DNA of 64,000 bases from Polaromonas sp. AET17H-212 (GCF_002379085.1 NZ_NBZW01000015.1:37612-101611); one strand, 5' to 3'. Shown: positions 17,593 to 27,295, counted from the first letter of the stretch. The notes: generated by a model not told the origin, from the letters alone. Numbers and translations are program-made.

Positions 17593-19278
17593 ATGCCCTT
17601 GCCACCCGCCCCGACCAAACGTGCCGCCTTGCTCTCTGCCGACGCCCTGGAAACGCCGGTCCGTACGCATGCCAGGACGACGCGAAAGACGGAGCAGGCC
17701 GGACCGGCACACAAGACGGCGGCACTGGACCTTTTTGACAGCCGTTCCGGCGGTGGCGAGGCCAAGCCGGCCGCGTATCTGCCCAAGGAGCCTGCGCGCC
17801 AGGCGAAAGACACCGACAGTTACCACAAGGAACCGCAGGCGGCCGTCCGTCCGGAGCCCGCCGCCAAGCCCAAGAAGCCCAAGCATACGGGCCCGGCCAA
17901 GCTGTTTGTGCTCGACACCAATGTGCTGATGCACGACCCGATGTGCCTGTTCCGCTTCGAGGAACACGACATCTTTTTGCCCATGATCGTGCTTGAAGAG
18001 CTCGATGGCCACAAAAAGGGCATGACCGAAGTGGCGCGCAATGCCCGCCAGACCAGCCGCACCCTGGACGCGCTGGCCGGCACCAGCGGCGCCGACATTG
18101 CCAAGGGCCTCAAGCTCGATACCACCGGGCACAAGGAAGCCGGTGGCTGCCTGTTCTTCCAGACCAAGCCGCTGGACTACTCGCTGCCGATGAGCCTGCC
18201 GCAGGGCAAGGCCGACAACCAGATCCTCGGCGTAGTCGAAGCGTTGCGCAAGGAATACGCGCCGCGCGATGTGGTGCTGGTGTCCAAGGACATCAACATG
18301 CGCGTCAAGGCCAGGGCCCTGGGCCTGGCCACCGACGATTACCAGAATGACAAGACGCTGGAAGACGGCGACATGCTGTACGCCGGCTCGCTGCCCCTGC
18401 CGGCTGACTTCTGGACCCGCCAGAGCAAGACCATCGAAAGCTGGCAGCAGGGCAGCCACACCTTCTACCGCATCACCGGCCCCATCGTCGGCAGCCTGCT
18501 AATCAACCAGTTTGTGTTTTTCGAGGCGCCCGGCGAGCCGCCGCTGTACGCCCGCGTCACCGAAATCCGCGCCAAGACCGCGGTGCTGAAAACACTGAAG
18601 GACTACACCCACCTCAAAAATGCAGTGTGGGGCATCACCACGCGTAACCGCGAGCAGAACTTCGCGATGAACCTGCTGATGGACCCGGAGGTCGACTTTG
18701 TCACGCTGGCGGGCACGGCCGGCACCGGCAAGACGCTGATGGCCCTGGCCAGCGGCCTGACGCAGGTGCTGGACGACCGCCGCTACACCGAGATCATCAT
18801 GACCCGCGCCACCGTCAGCGTCGGTGAAGACATCGGCTTCCTGCCGGGTACCGAGGAAGAAAAAATGGGCCCCTGGATGGGCGCACTCGACGACAACCTC
18901 GAGGTGCTGGGCAAAAACGACAGCGGCTCCGGCGAATGGGGCCGCGCGGCCACCAACGAACTGATCCGCTCACGCATCAAGGTCAAGAGCATGAACTTCA
19001 TGCGCGGCCGCACCTTCCTGAACAAGTACGTGATCATCGACGAGGCGCAGAACCTGACGCCCAAGCAGATGAAAACGCTGATCACCCGCGCCGGCCCGGG
19101 CACCAAGATCATCTGCATGGGCAACCTCGCACAGATCGACACGCCTTACCTGACCGAGGGTTCGTCGGGCATGACCTATGCCGTGGATCGCTTCAAGGGC
19201 TGGCCGCACGGCGGGCACATCACGCTGGCGCGCGGCGAACGCTCACGCCTGGCCGATTTCGCCAGCGAGGTGCTCTGA
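17593..19278 (+). CDS. phoH: PIN-PhoH fusion protein (PhoH-family ATPase)
   Basis: 561 residues with three parts: a disordered, basic N-terminus (1-100), a PIN nuclease domain starting KLFVLDTNVLMHDP at 103 with acidic catalytic residues, and a C-terminal PhoH ATPase with Walker A GTAGTGKT at about 374-381 and the DEAQN Walker B. The PIN-PhoH architecture is that of PhoH2 proteins, reported as RNA helicase/ribonucleases. The start is uncertain because the N-terminal 100 residues are low complexity. It follows bcp, a common pairing in Burkholderiales. Confidence 0.9.
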   Translation: MPLPPAPTKRAALLSADALETPVRTHARTTRKTEQAGPAHKTAALDLFDSRSGGGEAKPAAYLPKEPARQAKDTDSYHKEPQAAVRPEPAAKPKKPKHTGPAKLFVLDTNVLMHDPMCLFRFEEHDIFLPMIVLEELDGHKKGMTEVARNARQTSRTLDALAGTSGADIAKGLKLDTTGHKEAGGCLFFQTKPLDYSLPMSLPQGKADNQILGVVEALRKEYAPRDVVLVSKDINMRVKARALGLATDDYQNDKTLEDGDMLYAGSLPLPADFWTRQSKTIESWQQGSHTFYRITGPIVGSLLINQFVFFEAPGEPPLYARVTEIRAKTAVLKTLKDYTHLKNAVWGITTRNREQNFAMNLLMDPEVDFVTLAGTAGTGKTLMALASGLTQVLDDRRYTEIIMTRATVSVGEDIGFLPGTEEEKMGPWMGALDDNLEVLGKNDSGSGEWGRAATNELIRSRIKVKSMNFMRGRTFLNKYVIIDEAQNLTPKQMKTLITRAGPGTKIICMGNLAQIDTPYLTEGSSGMTYAVDRFKGWPHGGHITLARGERSRLADFASEVL

Positions 19279-19316
19279 CACCAGCGCATGGGGGCGCCCG
19301 GTCTGGGTGCCCGGAC

Positions 19317-19760
19317 CTATCGCCGCCCCTTCTTTTTTAGCTTCGCCAGCGTCTTTGGCAGGAGGCCCAGGGCAGCGCGGGCCAGCGTATCCGCCTCACC
19401 ATTGCGGTGACGCGGTATCCAGTGCAGCGAGGTGTGGGTGAAGGTCGCCAGCAAGGCACCCGCCTCGTCATACAACGCGGCCAGCCGCAGCACAGGCGGC
19501 ACGTCCACGACGCCCAGTTGCGCCACCAGCAGACTGCTGTCGCTGTAAATCTGCAGCGCCGTCGCCCCGCGCGCCTGGGCGTCGCGCAGCGCCGCCATCA
19601 GCGCCCTCGCCTCCGCCTCGTTGTTGCAGCCCCGCGCATCCGTCGCCATCGAGAGCGCGTGCCGCGTGCCGTCAGGCGCCACCAGCACCGCGCCCAGGCC
19701 CATGCGGCCGGGGTTGGGCACCGCGCTACCGTCACAGTAAATGATCCAGGGCGGGATCAC
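19317..19760 (-). CDS. ribonuclease HI-family protein
   Basis: 147 residues with the RNase H fold: IYCDGSAVPNPG (first Asp), GCNNEAEARALM (Glu), IYSDSSLLV (Asp) and HRNGEADTLAR (His/Asp), so all four catalytic acids are present. It differs from canonical RnhA in the handle region and has a basic tail (LAKLKKKGRR). Starts with GTG overlapping the antiporter stop (GTGA). Probably removes RNA from hybrids; a second, canonical rnhA would be expected elsewhere in the genome. Confidence 0.85.
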   Translation of the reverse strand: MIPPWIIYCDGSAVPNPGRMGLGAVLVAPDGTRHALSMATDARGCNNEAEARALMAALRDAQARGATALQIYSDSSLLVAQLGVVDVPPVLRLAALYDEAGALLATFTHTSLHWIPRHRNGEADTLARAALGLLPKTLAKLKKKGRR

Positions 19761-21457
19761 GTGTGACGTTGCGCGAGAGCCGACCGCTCCAGCACATACC
19801 GCATCATCGACTGGGCCAGTTCTTCCTCGCCCAGGAAAATCTTGCCGGCGTGTTCGCTCTCCAGCAATTTCGCCTCGGCCTCGCTGTGCGTGCGCACCAC
19901 GATTTCGATCTCGGGGTTGAGCGTGCGCGCGGTGTTGACCATCTGCCGCACGTTCAAAGTGTCAGGTGTGGCGATCACCAGCATGCGGGCATTGGCGATG
20001 TGAGCCTGGACCAGCACCACAGGTTCCGCCGCATCGCCCGACACGGCCATCAGGCCTTCTGATCGCAGTCTTTCGACCACCTCGCGGTTCTGTTCCACCA
20101 CCACATAGGGAAGCTGGTTGGCCGTCAGGGCCTGCGCAATACGCCGCCCCACCCGACCGTAACCGACCAGCACCACCTGGCGCGACAGGTATTTTTCTTC
20201 GGTGCTGGCGGGCAGTTCGGCCGTTGGATCATCGCGCGCCTCGAGTTTCCGGGCAATCGGCGATCGGGCCAGAATCCATTGCTGCAGCGGTTCCACCGCC
20301 CGGAACACCAACTGGTTCAGTGCAATCGAGATCAATGCGCCGGCCAGCACCAGGCTCTGGCCCTCGGGGGGCAACAGGCCCAGCGACGCCCCCATGGCCA
20401 CAAGAATGAAGGAAAACTCGCCGATCTGCGCCAGACTGGCCGACACCGTGAGCGCCGTGTTCAGCGGGTAGCGAAAGCCCAGCACCAGCGCCGCTGCGGC
20501 CAGAGACTTGCCGACCACGATGATGGCGACGACCGCCAGCACCTGCAGCGGTCGCTCGACGATGACCCAGGGGTCGAACAACATGCCGACCGAGACAAAA
20601 AACAGCACGGCAAACGCATCGCGCAGCGGCAATGACTCTTCAGCCGCGCGGTGGCTGAACTCCGACTCGCGCATCACCATACCGGCGAAAAAAGCACCAA
20701 GTGCAAACGACACACCAAACAGGACCGTTGCGCCAAAGGCAATGCCGACGGCTGCCGACACCACACACAGGGTGAACAGTTCGCGCGAGCCGGTGCGCTG
20801 CACCTGCCACAGCACCCAGGGGAAAAAACGGCGCCCGACCACCAGCATCAGCGCGACAAAGCCGCCGACCTGCAGCAGCGTGAGGCCCAGCGTCTTCCAC
20901 AGCGAATCGACATCGGCTTCGCCCCGGCCCGACAGCCAGCCGCCCAGCGGCGGCAGCAACACCAGCACCAGCACCATGGCCAGATCCTCGACCACCAGCC
21001 AGCCCACGGCAATGCGGCCGTTGGCCGAATCCAGCACGCCGCGCGCTTCCAGCGCGCGCAACAGCACGACGGTGCTGGCCACCGACAGCGACAGGCCGAA
21101 CACCAGCGCGCCGCCCAGGTTCCAGCCCCACCAGTGCGCCAGGCCCATGCCCAGTGCCGTGGCGACCGTCATCTGCACCACCGCGCCAGGCACGGCGATC
21201 TTGCGCACGGCCAGCAGGTCGTCGAGCGAGAAGTGCAGGCCCACGCCGAACATCAGCAGCATCACGCCGATCTCGGCGAGTTGGCTCGCAATCGCGGCAT
21301 CGGCCACAAAGCCGGGCGTGAAGGGGCCGATCAGCACCCCGGCCAGCAGGTAGCCTACCAGCGAGGGCAGCTTCATGCGCGCGGCGATAAAACCGAAGAT
21401 CAGGGCGAGACCCAGACCGGCGGCAATGGTGCTGATGAGAGAGACGCTGTGCGGCAT
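19757..21457 (-). CDS. ybaL: monovalent cation:proton antiporter with TrkA-N domain (YbaL/KefB type)
   Basis: Inner-membrane CPA2-family antiporter, 566 residues. About twelve hydrophobic segments fill residues 1-395 (including LVGYLLAGVLIGPFTPGF and LLMFGVGLHFSL), followed by a linker and a cytosolic Rossmann RCK/TrkA-N domain beginning near VVLVGYGRVGRRIAQAL (about 424). Likely K+ efflux in exchange for protons, gated by nucleotide. The family assignment is firm; ion and physiology are inferred. Overlaps the RNase H gene. Confidence 0.88.
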   Translation of the reverse strand: MPHSVSLISTIAAGLGLALIFGFIAARMKLPSLVGYLLAGVLIGPFTPGFVADAAIASQLAEIGVMLLMFGVGLHFSLDDLLAVRKIAVPGAVVQMTVATALGMGLAHWWGWNLGGALVFGLSLSVASTVVLLRALEARGVLDSANGRIAVGWLVVEDLAMVLVLVLLPPLGGWLSGRGEADVDSLWKTLGLTLLQVGGFVALMLVVGRRFFPWVLWQVQRTGSRELFTLCVVSAAVGIAFGATVLFGVSFALGAFFAGMVMRESEFSHRAAEESLPLRDAFAVLFFVSVGMLFDPWVIVERPLQVLAVVAIIVVGKSLAAAALVLGFRYPLNTALTVSASLAQIGEFSFILVAMGASLGLLPPEGQSLVLAGALISIALNQLVFRAVEPLQQWILARSPIARKLEARDDPTAELPASTEEKYLSRQVVLVGYGRVGRRIAQALTANQLPYVVVEQNREVVERLRSEGLMAVSGDAAEPVVLVQAHIANARMLVIATPDTLNVRQMVNTARTLNPEIEIVVRTHSEAEAKLLESEHAGKIFLGEEELAQSMMRYVLERSALAQRHT

Positions 21458-21584
21458 GCGAAAGGGGTTCCTTCAGACAGGGCGGTGGAGGGACCCTGCG
21501 TGAGCACTTGCCAAAAACAGGCGCCTGCCGCAGAACGAATTGGGGGTGAAGGCTTTCCAGCCTCATTTCATTATAAAAACAGAA

Positions 21585-21610
21585 AACAAAAAACCCGCCG
21601 AAGCGGGTTT
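21585..21610 (-). terminator. rho-independent terminator of the phaCAB operon
   Basis: Stem AAACCCGC/GCGGGTTT with a TTCG tetraloop on the minus strand, followed by TTTTTTGTTTT. It lies 28 bases after the phaB stop. Confidence 0.85.
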
Positions 21611-21637
21611 CTTCTGGATACTGACAGGCTGGAAGCC

Positions 21638-22375
21638 TCAGCCCATGTGCAAACCACCGTTAAGCGAGAAGTCGGCCCCCGTCGCATAGCCGCCTTCGTC
21701 CGAGGCAATCCACGAAATGATGGAGGCGATTTCTTCCGGGGTGCCCAGGCGTTTGGCGGGCACGCCGGCGACAATTTTCTCCAGCACGTCGGGGCGGATG
21801 GCCTTGACCATGTCGGTGCCGATGTAGCCCGGGCTCACGGTGTTGACCGTCACGCCCTTGGCGGCCACCTCTTGCGCCAGCGCCATGGTGAAGCCGTGCA
21901 GGCCGGCCTTGGCGGTCGAGTAGTTGACCTGGCCGAACTGGCCCTTCTGCCCGTTGACCGACGAGATGTTGATGACGCGGCCAAAGCCAGCCTCGATCAT
22001 GCCTTCGATCACCTGCTTGGTGACATTGAACATGCTGTCGAGGTTGGTGGAGATCACCGCGTCCCAGTCGGCCTTGCTCATCTTGCGGAATTGGCCGTCG
22101 CGCGTGATGCCGGCGTTGTTGACCAACACGCTGACCGCGCCGTGCTCGGCCTTGACCTTGTCGAAGGCCGCAACGGTGGAGTCCCAGTCGCCGACATTGC
22201 CGACCGAGGTGTGGAAGGTGTAGCCGAGCGCTTTCTGCTCGTCTATCCATTTGGTGAAGTCACGCGTCGGGCCACAACCGGCCACCACGGTGAAGCCGTC
22301 CTTGTGCAGGCGCTGGCAGATGGCGGTTCCGATGCCCCCCATGCCGCCGGTCACGTATGCAATTCGTTTTGCCAT
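21638..22375 (-). CDS. phaB: acetoacetyl-CoA reductase
   Basis: NADPH-dependent SDR making (R)-3-hydroxybutyryl-CoA for polyhydroxybutyrate. 245 residues: Rossmann GGMGGIG at 10-16, NNAG at 86-89, catalytic S138/S139, Y152 and K156, and the PhaB signatures SVNGQKGQFGQVNYSTAKAG and SPGYIGTDM. Last gene of the phaC-phaA-phaB operon, ahead of a clear terminator. Confidence 0.95.
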   Translation of the reverse strand: MAKRIAYVTGGMGGIGTAICQRLHKDGFTVVAGCGPTRDFTKWIDEQKALGYTFHTSVGNVGDWDSTVAAFDKVKAEHGAVSVLVNNAGITRDGQFRKMSKADWDAVISTNLDSMFNVTKQVIEGMIEAGFGRVINISSVNGQKGQFGQVNYSTAKAGLHGFTMALAQEVAAKGVTVNTVSPGYIGTDMVKAIRPDVLEKIVAGVPAKRLGTPEEIASIISWIASDEGGYATGADFSLNGGLHMG

Positions 22376-22447
22376 GTCTTGCTCCTTTAATTATCAATTT
22401 CCAACGTCGTGGGAAAAACCTGACGGCTGGGGCGCCGGCTCTGCATT

Positions 22448-22496
22448 GCTATCAAATAAATAGCTGGCAGCGCACAAGCGGCAAGGGCCACGACCT
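22448..22496 (+). repeat. dispersed element between phaA and phaB
   Basis: gctatcaaataaatagc, then tggcagcgcacaagcgg, then caagggccacgacc. Hairpin core intact, tail diverged. Lies inside the phaA-phaB spacer of 135 bases, within the operon transcript. Confidence 0.7.
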
Positions 22497-22510
22497 GTTT
22501 TAACCCATAT

Positions 22511-23689
22511 TTAGCGTTCCAGTGTGAGGGCAACCCCCATGCCGCCACCGATACACAGGCTGGCAATGCCTTTTTTGGCATCACGCCTGACCATTTCGTG
22601 GATCAGCGTGACCAGAATGCGGCAACCGGATGCACCAATCGGGTGACCGATGGCGATGGCACCGCCGTTGACATTGACCTTGCTGGTGTCCCAGCCCATT
22701 TCCTTGTTGACGGCGCAGGCCTGCGCCGCGAAGGCTTCGTTGATCTCCAGCAGGTCCAGGTCCTGCGCTTTCCAGCCGGCGCGGGCCAGCGCCTTGGTGG
22801 AGGCCGGCACCGGGCCCATGCCCATGAAAGCCGGGTCGAGCCCGCTGGTCGCGTAGCTGGCGATGCGGGCCAGGGGCTTGAGGCCCAGCGCCGCCGCCTT
22901 TTTGGCCGTCATCACCATGACAGCGGCCGCGCCGTCGTTGATGCCCGAGGCATTGCCTGCCGTCACGCCGCCGGCCTTGTCGAAGGCGGGGCGCAAGCCA
23001 GCCAGGCCATCGGCGCTGCTCTTGCGGTTGATGAACTCGTCGGCCGCAAACACGACGGCGTCGCCCTTTTTCTGCGGGATGGAAAACGGCACGATTTCGT
23101 CCTTGAACTTGCCGGCGTCCTGCGCCGCCATGGCCTTGGTCTGGCTGGCCAGGGCGAGTTCGTCCTGCATCTCGCGGCTGATGCTGTATTTCTTGGCAAC
23201 GTTCTCGGCGGTGATGCCCATGTGGTACTGGTTGTAGACGTCCCACAGGCCATCAACAATCATCGAGTCGATCATTTTCCAGTCGCCCATGCGCTGGCCT
23301 TCGCGCGAGCCGTTGAGCACGTGCGGTGCGGCGCTCATGTTCTCCTGGCCGCCGGCAATCACGATCTCGCTGTCGCCGGTCGCGACCGCCTGCGCGGCCA
23401 GCATCACGGCCTTCAGGCCGGAGCCGCAGACCGCGTTGATGGTCAGGCCGGGGATGGCGTGCGGAAAACCCGCTTTCACCACGCTCTGGCGCGCCGGGTT
23501 CTGGCCCACGCCGGCCGCCAGCACCTGGCCCAGGATGACTTCACCGATGAGGTCCGCCGACAGGCCGGCGCGCTCGGCCACTGCCTTGATGACGGCCGCA
23601 CCGAGTTCGGTCGCGGGGATTTTGGCCAGGCTGCCGCCGAACTTGCCGACGGCGGTGCGGGCCGCTGAAACGATGACGATGTCTTCCAT
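22511..23689 (-). CDS. phaA: acetyl-CoA acetyltransferase (beta-ketothiolase)
   Basis: Condenses two acetyl-CoA to acetoacetyl-CoA. 392 residues, the usual length, with nucleophile C88 in [12 protein letters not shown]349 in [10 protein letters not shown] and C379 in SLCIGGGMG. Middle gene of the phaCAB operon; 42 bases after phaC. Confidence 0.95.
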   Translation of the reverse strand: MEDIVIVSAARTAVGKFGGSLAKIPATELGAAVIKAVAERAGLSADLIGEVILGQVLAAGVGQNPARQSVVKAGFPHAIPGLTINAVCGSGLKAVMLAAQAVATGDSEIVIAGGQENMSAAPHVLNGSREGQRMGDWKMIDSMIVDGLWDVYNQYHMGITAENVAKKYSISREMQDELALASQTKAMAAQDAGKFKDEIVPFSIPQKKGDAVVFAADEFINRKSSADGLAGLRPAFDKAGGVTAGNASGINDGAAAVMVMTAKKAAALGLKPLARIASYATSGLDPAFMGMGPVPASTKALARAGWKAQDLDLLEINEAFAAQACAVNKEMGWDTSKVNVNGGAIAIGHPIGASGCRILVTLIHEMVRRDAKKGIASLCIGGGMGVALTLER

Positions 23690-23731
23690 GATGTACTTTC
23701 TCCAGTGAATGGGTTCAACACGTGTGGCGCG

Positions 23732-25477
23732 TCAGGCCTTGACCTTGACATAACGGCCCGGCGCCGGTTCGATGGCCTTGTACTTGCGGCTGCCATAAGT
23801 TTGGGGTGCGGCGATCTGCTTGCCGGCGTGGCCCTTGAGCCAGTCCGACCAGTCGGTCCACCAGCTGCCGGGGTGTTCCGTCGCACCCTGGAGCCAGTCG
23901 GCCTGGCGGACCGGAAATTTGCCTTGCGGCAGCTTGTCGTTGGTCCAGTAGCTGCGTTTCTTCTTGGCGGGCGGGTTGATCACGCCGGCGATGTGGCCCG
24001 AGGCCCCCATGACAAAACGTTTCTTGCCCGGCAGCACCTGCGTCGAGGCATAGGCCCCGCCGATGGGCACGATGTGGTCTTCGCGCGAGCCGTAGATGTA
24101 GACCGGCATGTCCAGCTTGCTGAGGTCAACCTTCTGGCCACAGACGGTGAGCTTGCCTGGTTTGGCCAGGTTGTTCTCGAAGTAGGTATTGCGCAAATAC
24201 CAGGCGTAAAACGGGCCCGGCAGGTTGGTCGAGTCGCTGTTCCAGTAGAGCAGGTCAAACGGCGGCGGCGTTTCGCCCTTGAGGTAGTTGCCGACCACGT
24301 AGTTCCACACCAGGTCATTCGGGCGCAGGAAGCTGAAGGTCGAGGCCAGGTCCTGGCCCTTGAGCAGCCCGCCCTTGCCCATCTGCATCTCGCGGTACTT
24401 GACCGACTGCTCGTCGATGAAGATGTCGAGGATGCCGGTGTCGCTGAAGTCCAGCAGCGAGGTCAGCAAGGTGGCGCTGGCCACCGGCTTTTCGCCACGC
24501 GCAGCGAGCACCGCCAGCGCCGTGCCCAGGATCGTGCCGCCGACACAAAAACCCAGCGCATTGATGGTTTTGGCGCCGGTGATGTCCTGCACCACCTCGA
24601 TCGCCTGGATGGCCGCGTTCTCGATGTAGTCGTCCCAGGTTTTGTCGGCCATGGACTCGTCGGGGTTGCGCCAGCTGACAACAAAGGTCCGGTGGCCCTG
24701 GGCCACGGCATAACGGATCAGCGAGTTCTCGGGCTGCAGGTCCAGGATGTAGAACTTGTTGATGCAGGGCGGCACCAGCAGGAAGGGCCGCTCGTGCACC
24801 GTGGCGGTCAGCGGCTTGTACTCGAGCAGCTGGAAAAATTCGTTCTCGAACACCACCGCACCCTCGGTGGTGGCGACGTTTTTGCCGACCTCGAACACAC
24901 GCTCGTCGGTCATGGACACATGGCCCTGCTGCATGTCGCTGAGCAGGTTCTGCAGTCCCTGGGCGATGCTGGCGCCCTGGGTGTCGATGGCCTTTTTCTG
25001 CGCATCGGCATTGAGTGCCAGAAAGTTGCTGGGGGCCGATGCCGCCATCGCCTGCTCGACCGCAAAACGCACACGGGCCCTGGTTTTTTCGTCGCCCTCC
25101 ACCGCGTCGGCCAGCCCCATCAGGGTGCGGGCGTTGAGCAGGTAGGCGGACGCAGAAAACCGGGCCACGGGGTTGCTGCGCCAGGCTTCAGCAGCGAAGC
25201 GCCGGTCGGCCAGCGTGCCGGCATCGGTGCCCGATTGCAGGCCGCTGTTCCACAGGGCGCTGATCTCGTTGAGGTAGGTCTGCTGCAGTTCCTGCAATTT
25301 GGCCGGATCGAGCTGCAAGGGCGGCGGCGCCGGCATGTCCGTCAGGCCCAGGGGAACAAAGCCGGGCGCAGTCCCCAAGCCGGCGCCGGCCATGGCGCCC
25401 ATGACCTGCTGCAGTCCCTGGGCAAAGGTTTCTTGCATCTGCCGGGCTGCTTGCGCGAGGTTTGCGTCAGAATTCAT
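23732..25477 (-). CDS. phaC: class I poly(3-hydroxyalkanoate) synthase
   Basis: Polymerises 3-hydroxyacyl-CoA into granule polyester. 581 residues from MNSDANLAQAARQMQE; the open frame starts 39 codons earlier in a stretch without similarity. The lipase-like box is GFCVGGT with nucleophile C311, and the alpha/beta-hydrolase Asp and His segments (YGSREDHIVP and ASGHIAGVINPP) are present. Length and lack of phaE or phaR neighbours place it in class I. First gene of phaCAB. Confidence 0.95.
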   Translation of the reverse strand: MNSDANLAQAARQMQETFAQGLQQVMGAMAGAGLGTAPGFVPLGLTDMPAPPPLQLDPAKLQELQQTYLNEISALWNSGLQSGTDAGTLADRRFAAEAWRSNPVARFSASAYLLNARTLMGLADAVEGDEKTRARVRFAVEQAMAASAPSNFLALNADAQKKAIDTQGASIAQGLQNLLSDMQQGHVSMTDERVFEVGKNVATTEGAVVFENEFFQLLEYKPLTATVHERPFLLVPPCINKFYILDLQPENSLIRYAVAQGHRTFVVSWRNPDESMADKTWDDYIENAAIQAIEVVQDITGAKTINALGFCVGGTILGTALAVLAARGEKPVASATLLTSLLDFSDTGILDIFIDEQSVKYREMQMGKGGLLKGQDLASTFSFLRPNDLVWNYVVGNYLKGETPPPFDLLYWNSDSTNLPGPFYAWYLRNTYFENNLAKPGKLTVCGQKVDLSKLDMPVYIYGSREDHIVPIGGAYASTQVLPGKKRFVMGASGHIAGVINPPAKKKRSYWTNDKLPQGKFPVRQADWLQGATEHPGSWWTDWSDWLKGHAGKQIAAPQTYGSRKYKAIEPAPGRYVKVKA

Positions 25478-25602
25478 GCTTGTCTCACCGATCTGCCGAC
25501 CGGCTCTTGTTGTGCGCTCTTTACCGAGCTGTTGGGCCCACAGCGGGTCGTCTCTAGTATCGTGGAAAACCTTTCCCTGCTCATCACGCGCCACAAAGTT
25601 TT

Positions 25603-25926
25603 ATGTATTTAATCGTCATCGCCTGGATCTACGTGGTGCTCATGATGAGCGTCGCCGAAGCCACCCATTCCACCGGCACGCTGCTGGGCGCCCTCGTCAC
25701 CTTTGTACTCTACGGTGTGGGGCCAGTGGCATTGGTGGTTTACCTGATGCGAGCACCGGCCAGGCGCAAGGCCATCAAGGCGCGCGAAGCGGCAGAAGCC
25801 GGTGCGATGGCACCCGACTCGTCCGCAACGGACTCAGTCACGCCAGATGCAGGCAGCCATGCGTCCGGTGGTGTGAAACCCGTTGCCGCCGGGGCCGGCA
25901 TCGCGCCGGTGCGAAAAGAACCTTGA
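25603..25926 (+). CDS. small membrane protein (107 aa), hypothetical
   Basis: Two hydrophobic segments (about 2-19 and 28-47) followed by a charged linker RAPARRKAIKAREAAEAG and a disordered Ser/Ala/Gly tail. No family recognised. Divergent from phaC. Its last 93 bases overlap the 3' end of pgeF on the other strand, so the tail may owe its composition to the pgeF frame; the membrane part is the more credible portion. Confidence 0.55.
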   Translation: MYLIVIAWIYVVLMMSVAEATHSTGTLLGALVTFVLYGVGPVALVVYLMRAPARRKAIKAREAAEAGAMAPDSSATDSVTPDAGSHASGGVKPVAAGAGIAPVRKEP

Positions 25927-26637
25927 GCTGTTGCCCACCGTGCACCAGGGGGGGGTGCCGTCATTGCCGTCAACCTGCGTGACGCCCAGGGCCTGCAGCC
26001 GCAGGCGGGCCAGACCGGCCAGATCGGCGAGGTACTTGCCGGATGCCAGTGCCGTGAAGCAAGCGGCGGCCAGCGGATCACCTTCGACAAACGCCGCCCT
26101 CACCTCCGCACCCACCTCGAACGCGGTCGGGCCAATGCAGGGGCCTAGCCACGCTATCGTATTTATAGCGACCTGCGCTGGATCCATAAGGGCCAGGGCA
26201 CTAAAAGACTCGTAAACCGACTCCAGGATACCGCGCCCCTGCGTGCCCGCCAGCCCGCGCCAGCCGGCGTGGGCGGCGGCCACCACCGTCCCGTCCCGCG
26301 TGCTCAGCAACACCGGCAGGCAGTCGGCCACCATGATGGTGCATGCCACGCCGGGCTGCGTGGTGACGGCGGCGTCGGCCGGCTGGCCCTGCGCCGTGCC
26401 GGCATCGAGGGTCAGCACGCCGGTGCCGTGCACCTGCTGCAGGAATACCGGCCTGGCCGCCATGGCCTCGCCGAGTCGTGCCCGGTTGGCGGCCACCCGC
26501 TCGGGGTCATCGCCAACGTGGTCGCCGAGGTTCATGCTGTCCCAGGGCGCGACGGACACACCTCCCTGCCGGGTGGTGAAAACCGCATGCACACCGGGCG
26601 GGGCGGGCCAGTCAGGGATCAGCCAGTCGGGATGCAA
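25834..26637 (-). CDS. pgeF: peptidoglycan editing factor PgeF (YfiH/LACC1 family)
   Basis: Cytosolic copper-free laccase-fold protein reported to hydrolyse mis-built UDP-MurNAc-L-Ser and to have purine nucleoside activity. Key motifs: FTTRQGGVS, LQQVHGTGV, ADCLPVLL, AAAHAGWRGLAG and RFFSHRRDAG. I place the start at a TTG just before HPDWLIPDW, 19 bases after the maiA stop; an ATG 30 codons upstream would overlap maiA by about 70 bases and adds unrelated sequence. Residues encoded near 26153-26205 come from a dispersed element. Confidence 0.88.
   Translation of the reverse strand: MHPDWLIPDWPAPPGVHAVFTTRQGGVSVAPWDSMNLGDHVGDDPERVAANRARLGEAMAARPVFLQQVHGTGVLTLDAGTAQGQPADAAVTTQPGVACTIMVADCLPVLLSTRDGTVVAAAHAGWRGLAGTQGRGILESVYESFSALALMDPAQVAINTIAWLGPCIGPTAFEVGAEVRAAFVEGDPLAAACFTALASGKYLADLAGLARLRLQALGVTQVDGNDGTPPWCTVGNSSRFFSHRRDAGPGGNGFHTTGRMAACIWRD
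26153..26205 (+). repeat. dispersed element inside pgeF
   Basis: gctatcgtatttatagc, then gacctgcgctggatcc, then ataagggccagggca. Core and tail are well conserved although the copy lies within coding sequence; on the pgeF strand it reads ALMDPAQVAINTIAWLG without a stop. Confidence 0.7.
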
Positions 26638-26656
26638 GGTCTTCCTCAGGCTGCGT

Positions 26657-27295
26657 TCAGGGCTCGTTGTCCGGACAGGCCGACGGCTGGGCCTTCTGGA
26701 AGGCCGGCAGCGCCATGCAGGCGTCAAATGCGGCCATCGTGCGGCCCAGGCCCTCCAGGTTCACGTTGAAGCGTTTCGCGTTGAAGATCTGCGGCACCAG
26801 GCAGCAGTCGGCCAGGGTGGGCGTCTCGCCATAACAGTAGGTGGACGGCGGCAACTGGGACAGCTGGCGTTCGAAGGCTTCCAGCCCTTCGCGGCACCAG
26901 TGGCGGTACCAGGCGTTCTTGGCCTCTTCATCGACCTTGAGCTCACGCACCAGATACTTGAGCACACGCAGGTTGTTGAGCGGGTGGATCTCGCAGGCAA
27001 TCGACTGCGCGAGCGCGCGCACCCTGGCGCGGCCCAGCGCATCGGCCGGCAGCAGTGCGGGCGTCGGGTGTTTTTCATCGAGGTATTCAATGATGGCCAT
27101 GGACTGCGAGAGTTTTTCGCCATCCACTTCGAGCAGCGGCACCAGGGTGTCGGCCGACAGCGCGGCGTAAGCCTCTTTTTTGTGGTCGCCCCTGGCGATG
27201 TGGACAGGAATGTACTCGTAGCGCAAATCCTTGAGTTCAAGCGCAATACGCACGCGAAAGGACGCGGAAGAGCGGAAGTAGTTGTGGAGTTTCAT
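26657..27295 (-). CDS. maiA: zeta-class GST: maleylacetoacetate or maleylpyruvate isomerase
   Basis: Glutathione-dependent cis-trans isomerase, 212 residues from MKLHNYFRSSASFRVRIALE; the SSxSxRVRIAL loop is the zeta-class glutathione site, and the open frame upstream is ignored. DTLVPLLEVDGEKLSQSMAI binds the gamma-glutamyl part. MaiA (tyrosine pathway) and NagL (gentisate pathway) are close relatives that I cannot separate by eye. No tyrosine-pathway genes are adjacent, while a gentisate operon lacking its isomerase lies 7 kb away, so a NagL role is possible. Confidence 0.85.
   Translation of the reverse strand: MKLHNYFRSSASFRVRIALELKDLRYEYIPVHIARGDHKKEAYAALSADTLVPLLEVDGEKLSQSMAIIEYLDEKHPTPALLPADALGRARVRALAQSIACEIHPLNNLRVLKYLVRELKVDEEAKNAWYRHWCREGLEAFERQLSQLPPSTYCYGETPTLADCCLVPQIFNAKRFNVNLEGLGRTMAAFDACMALPAFQKAQPSACPDNEP

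Noticed and set aside
20651..22390. 579-codon open frame opposite ybaL and phaB
   Set aside because: Crosses two well-supported genes and a terminator; extreme His/Gln content; no family.
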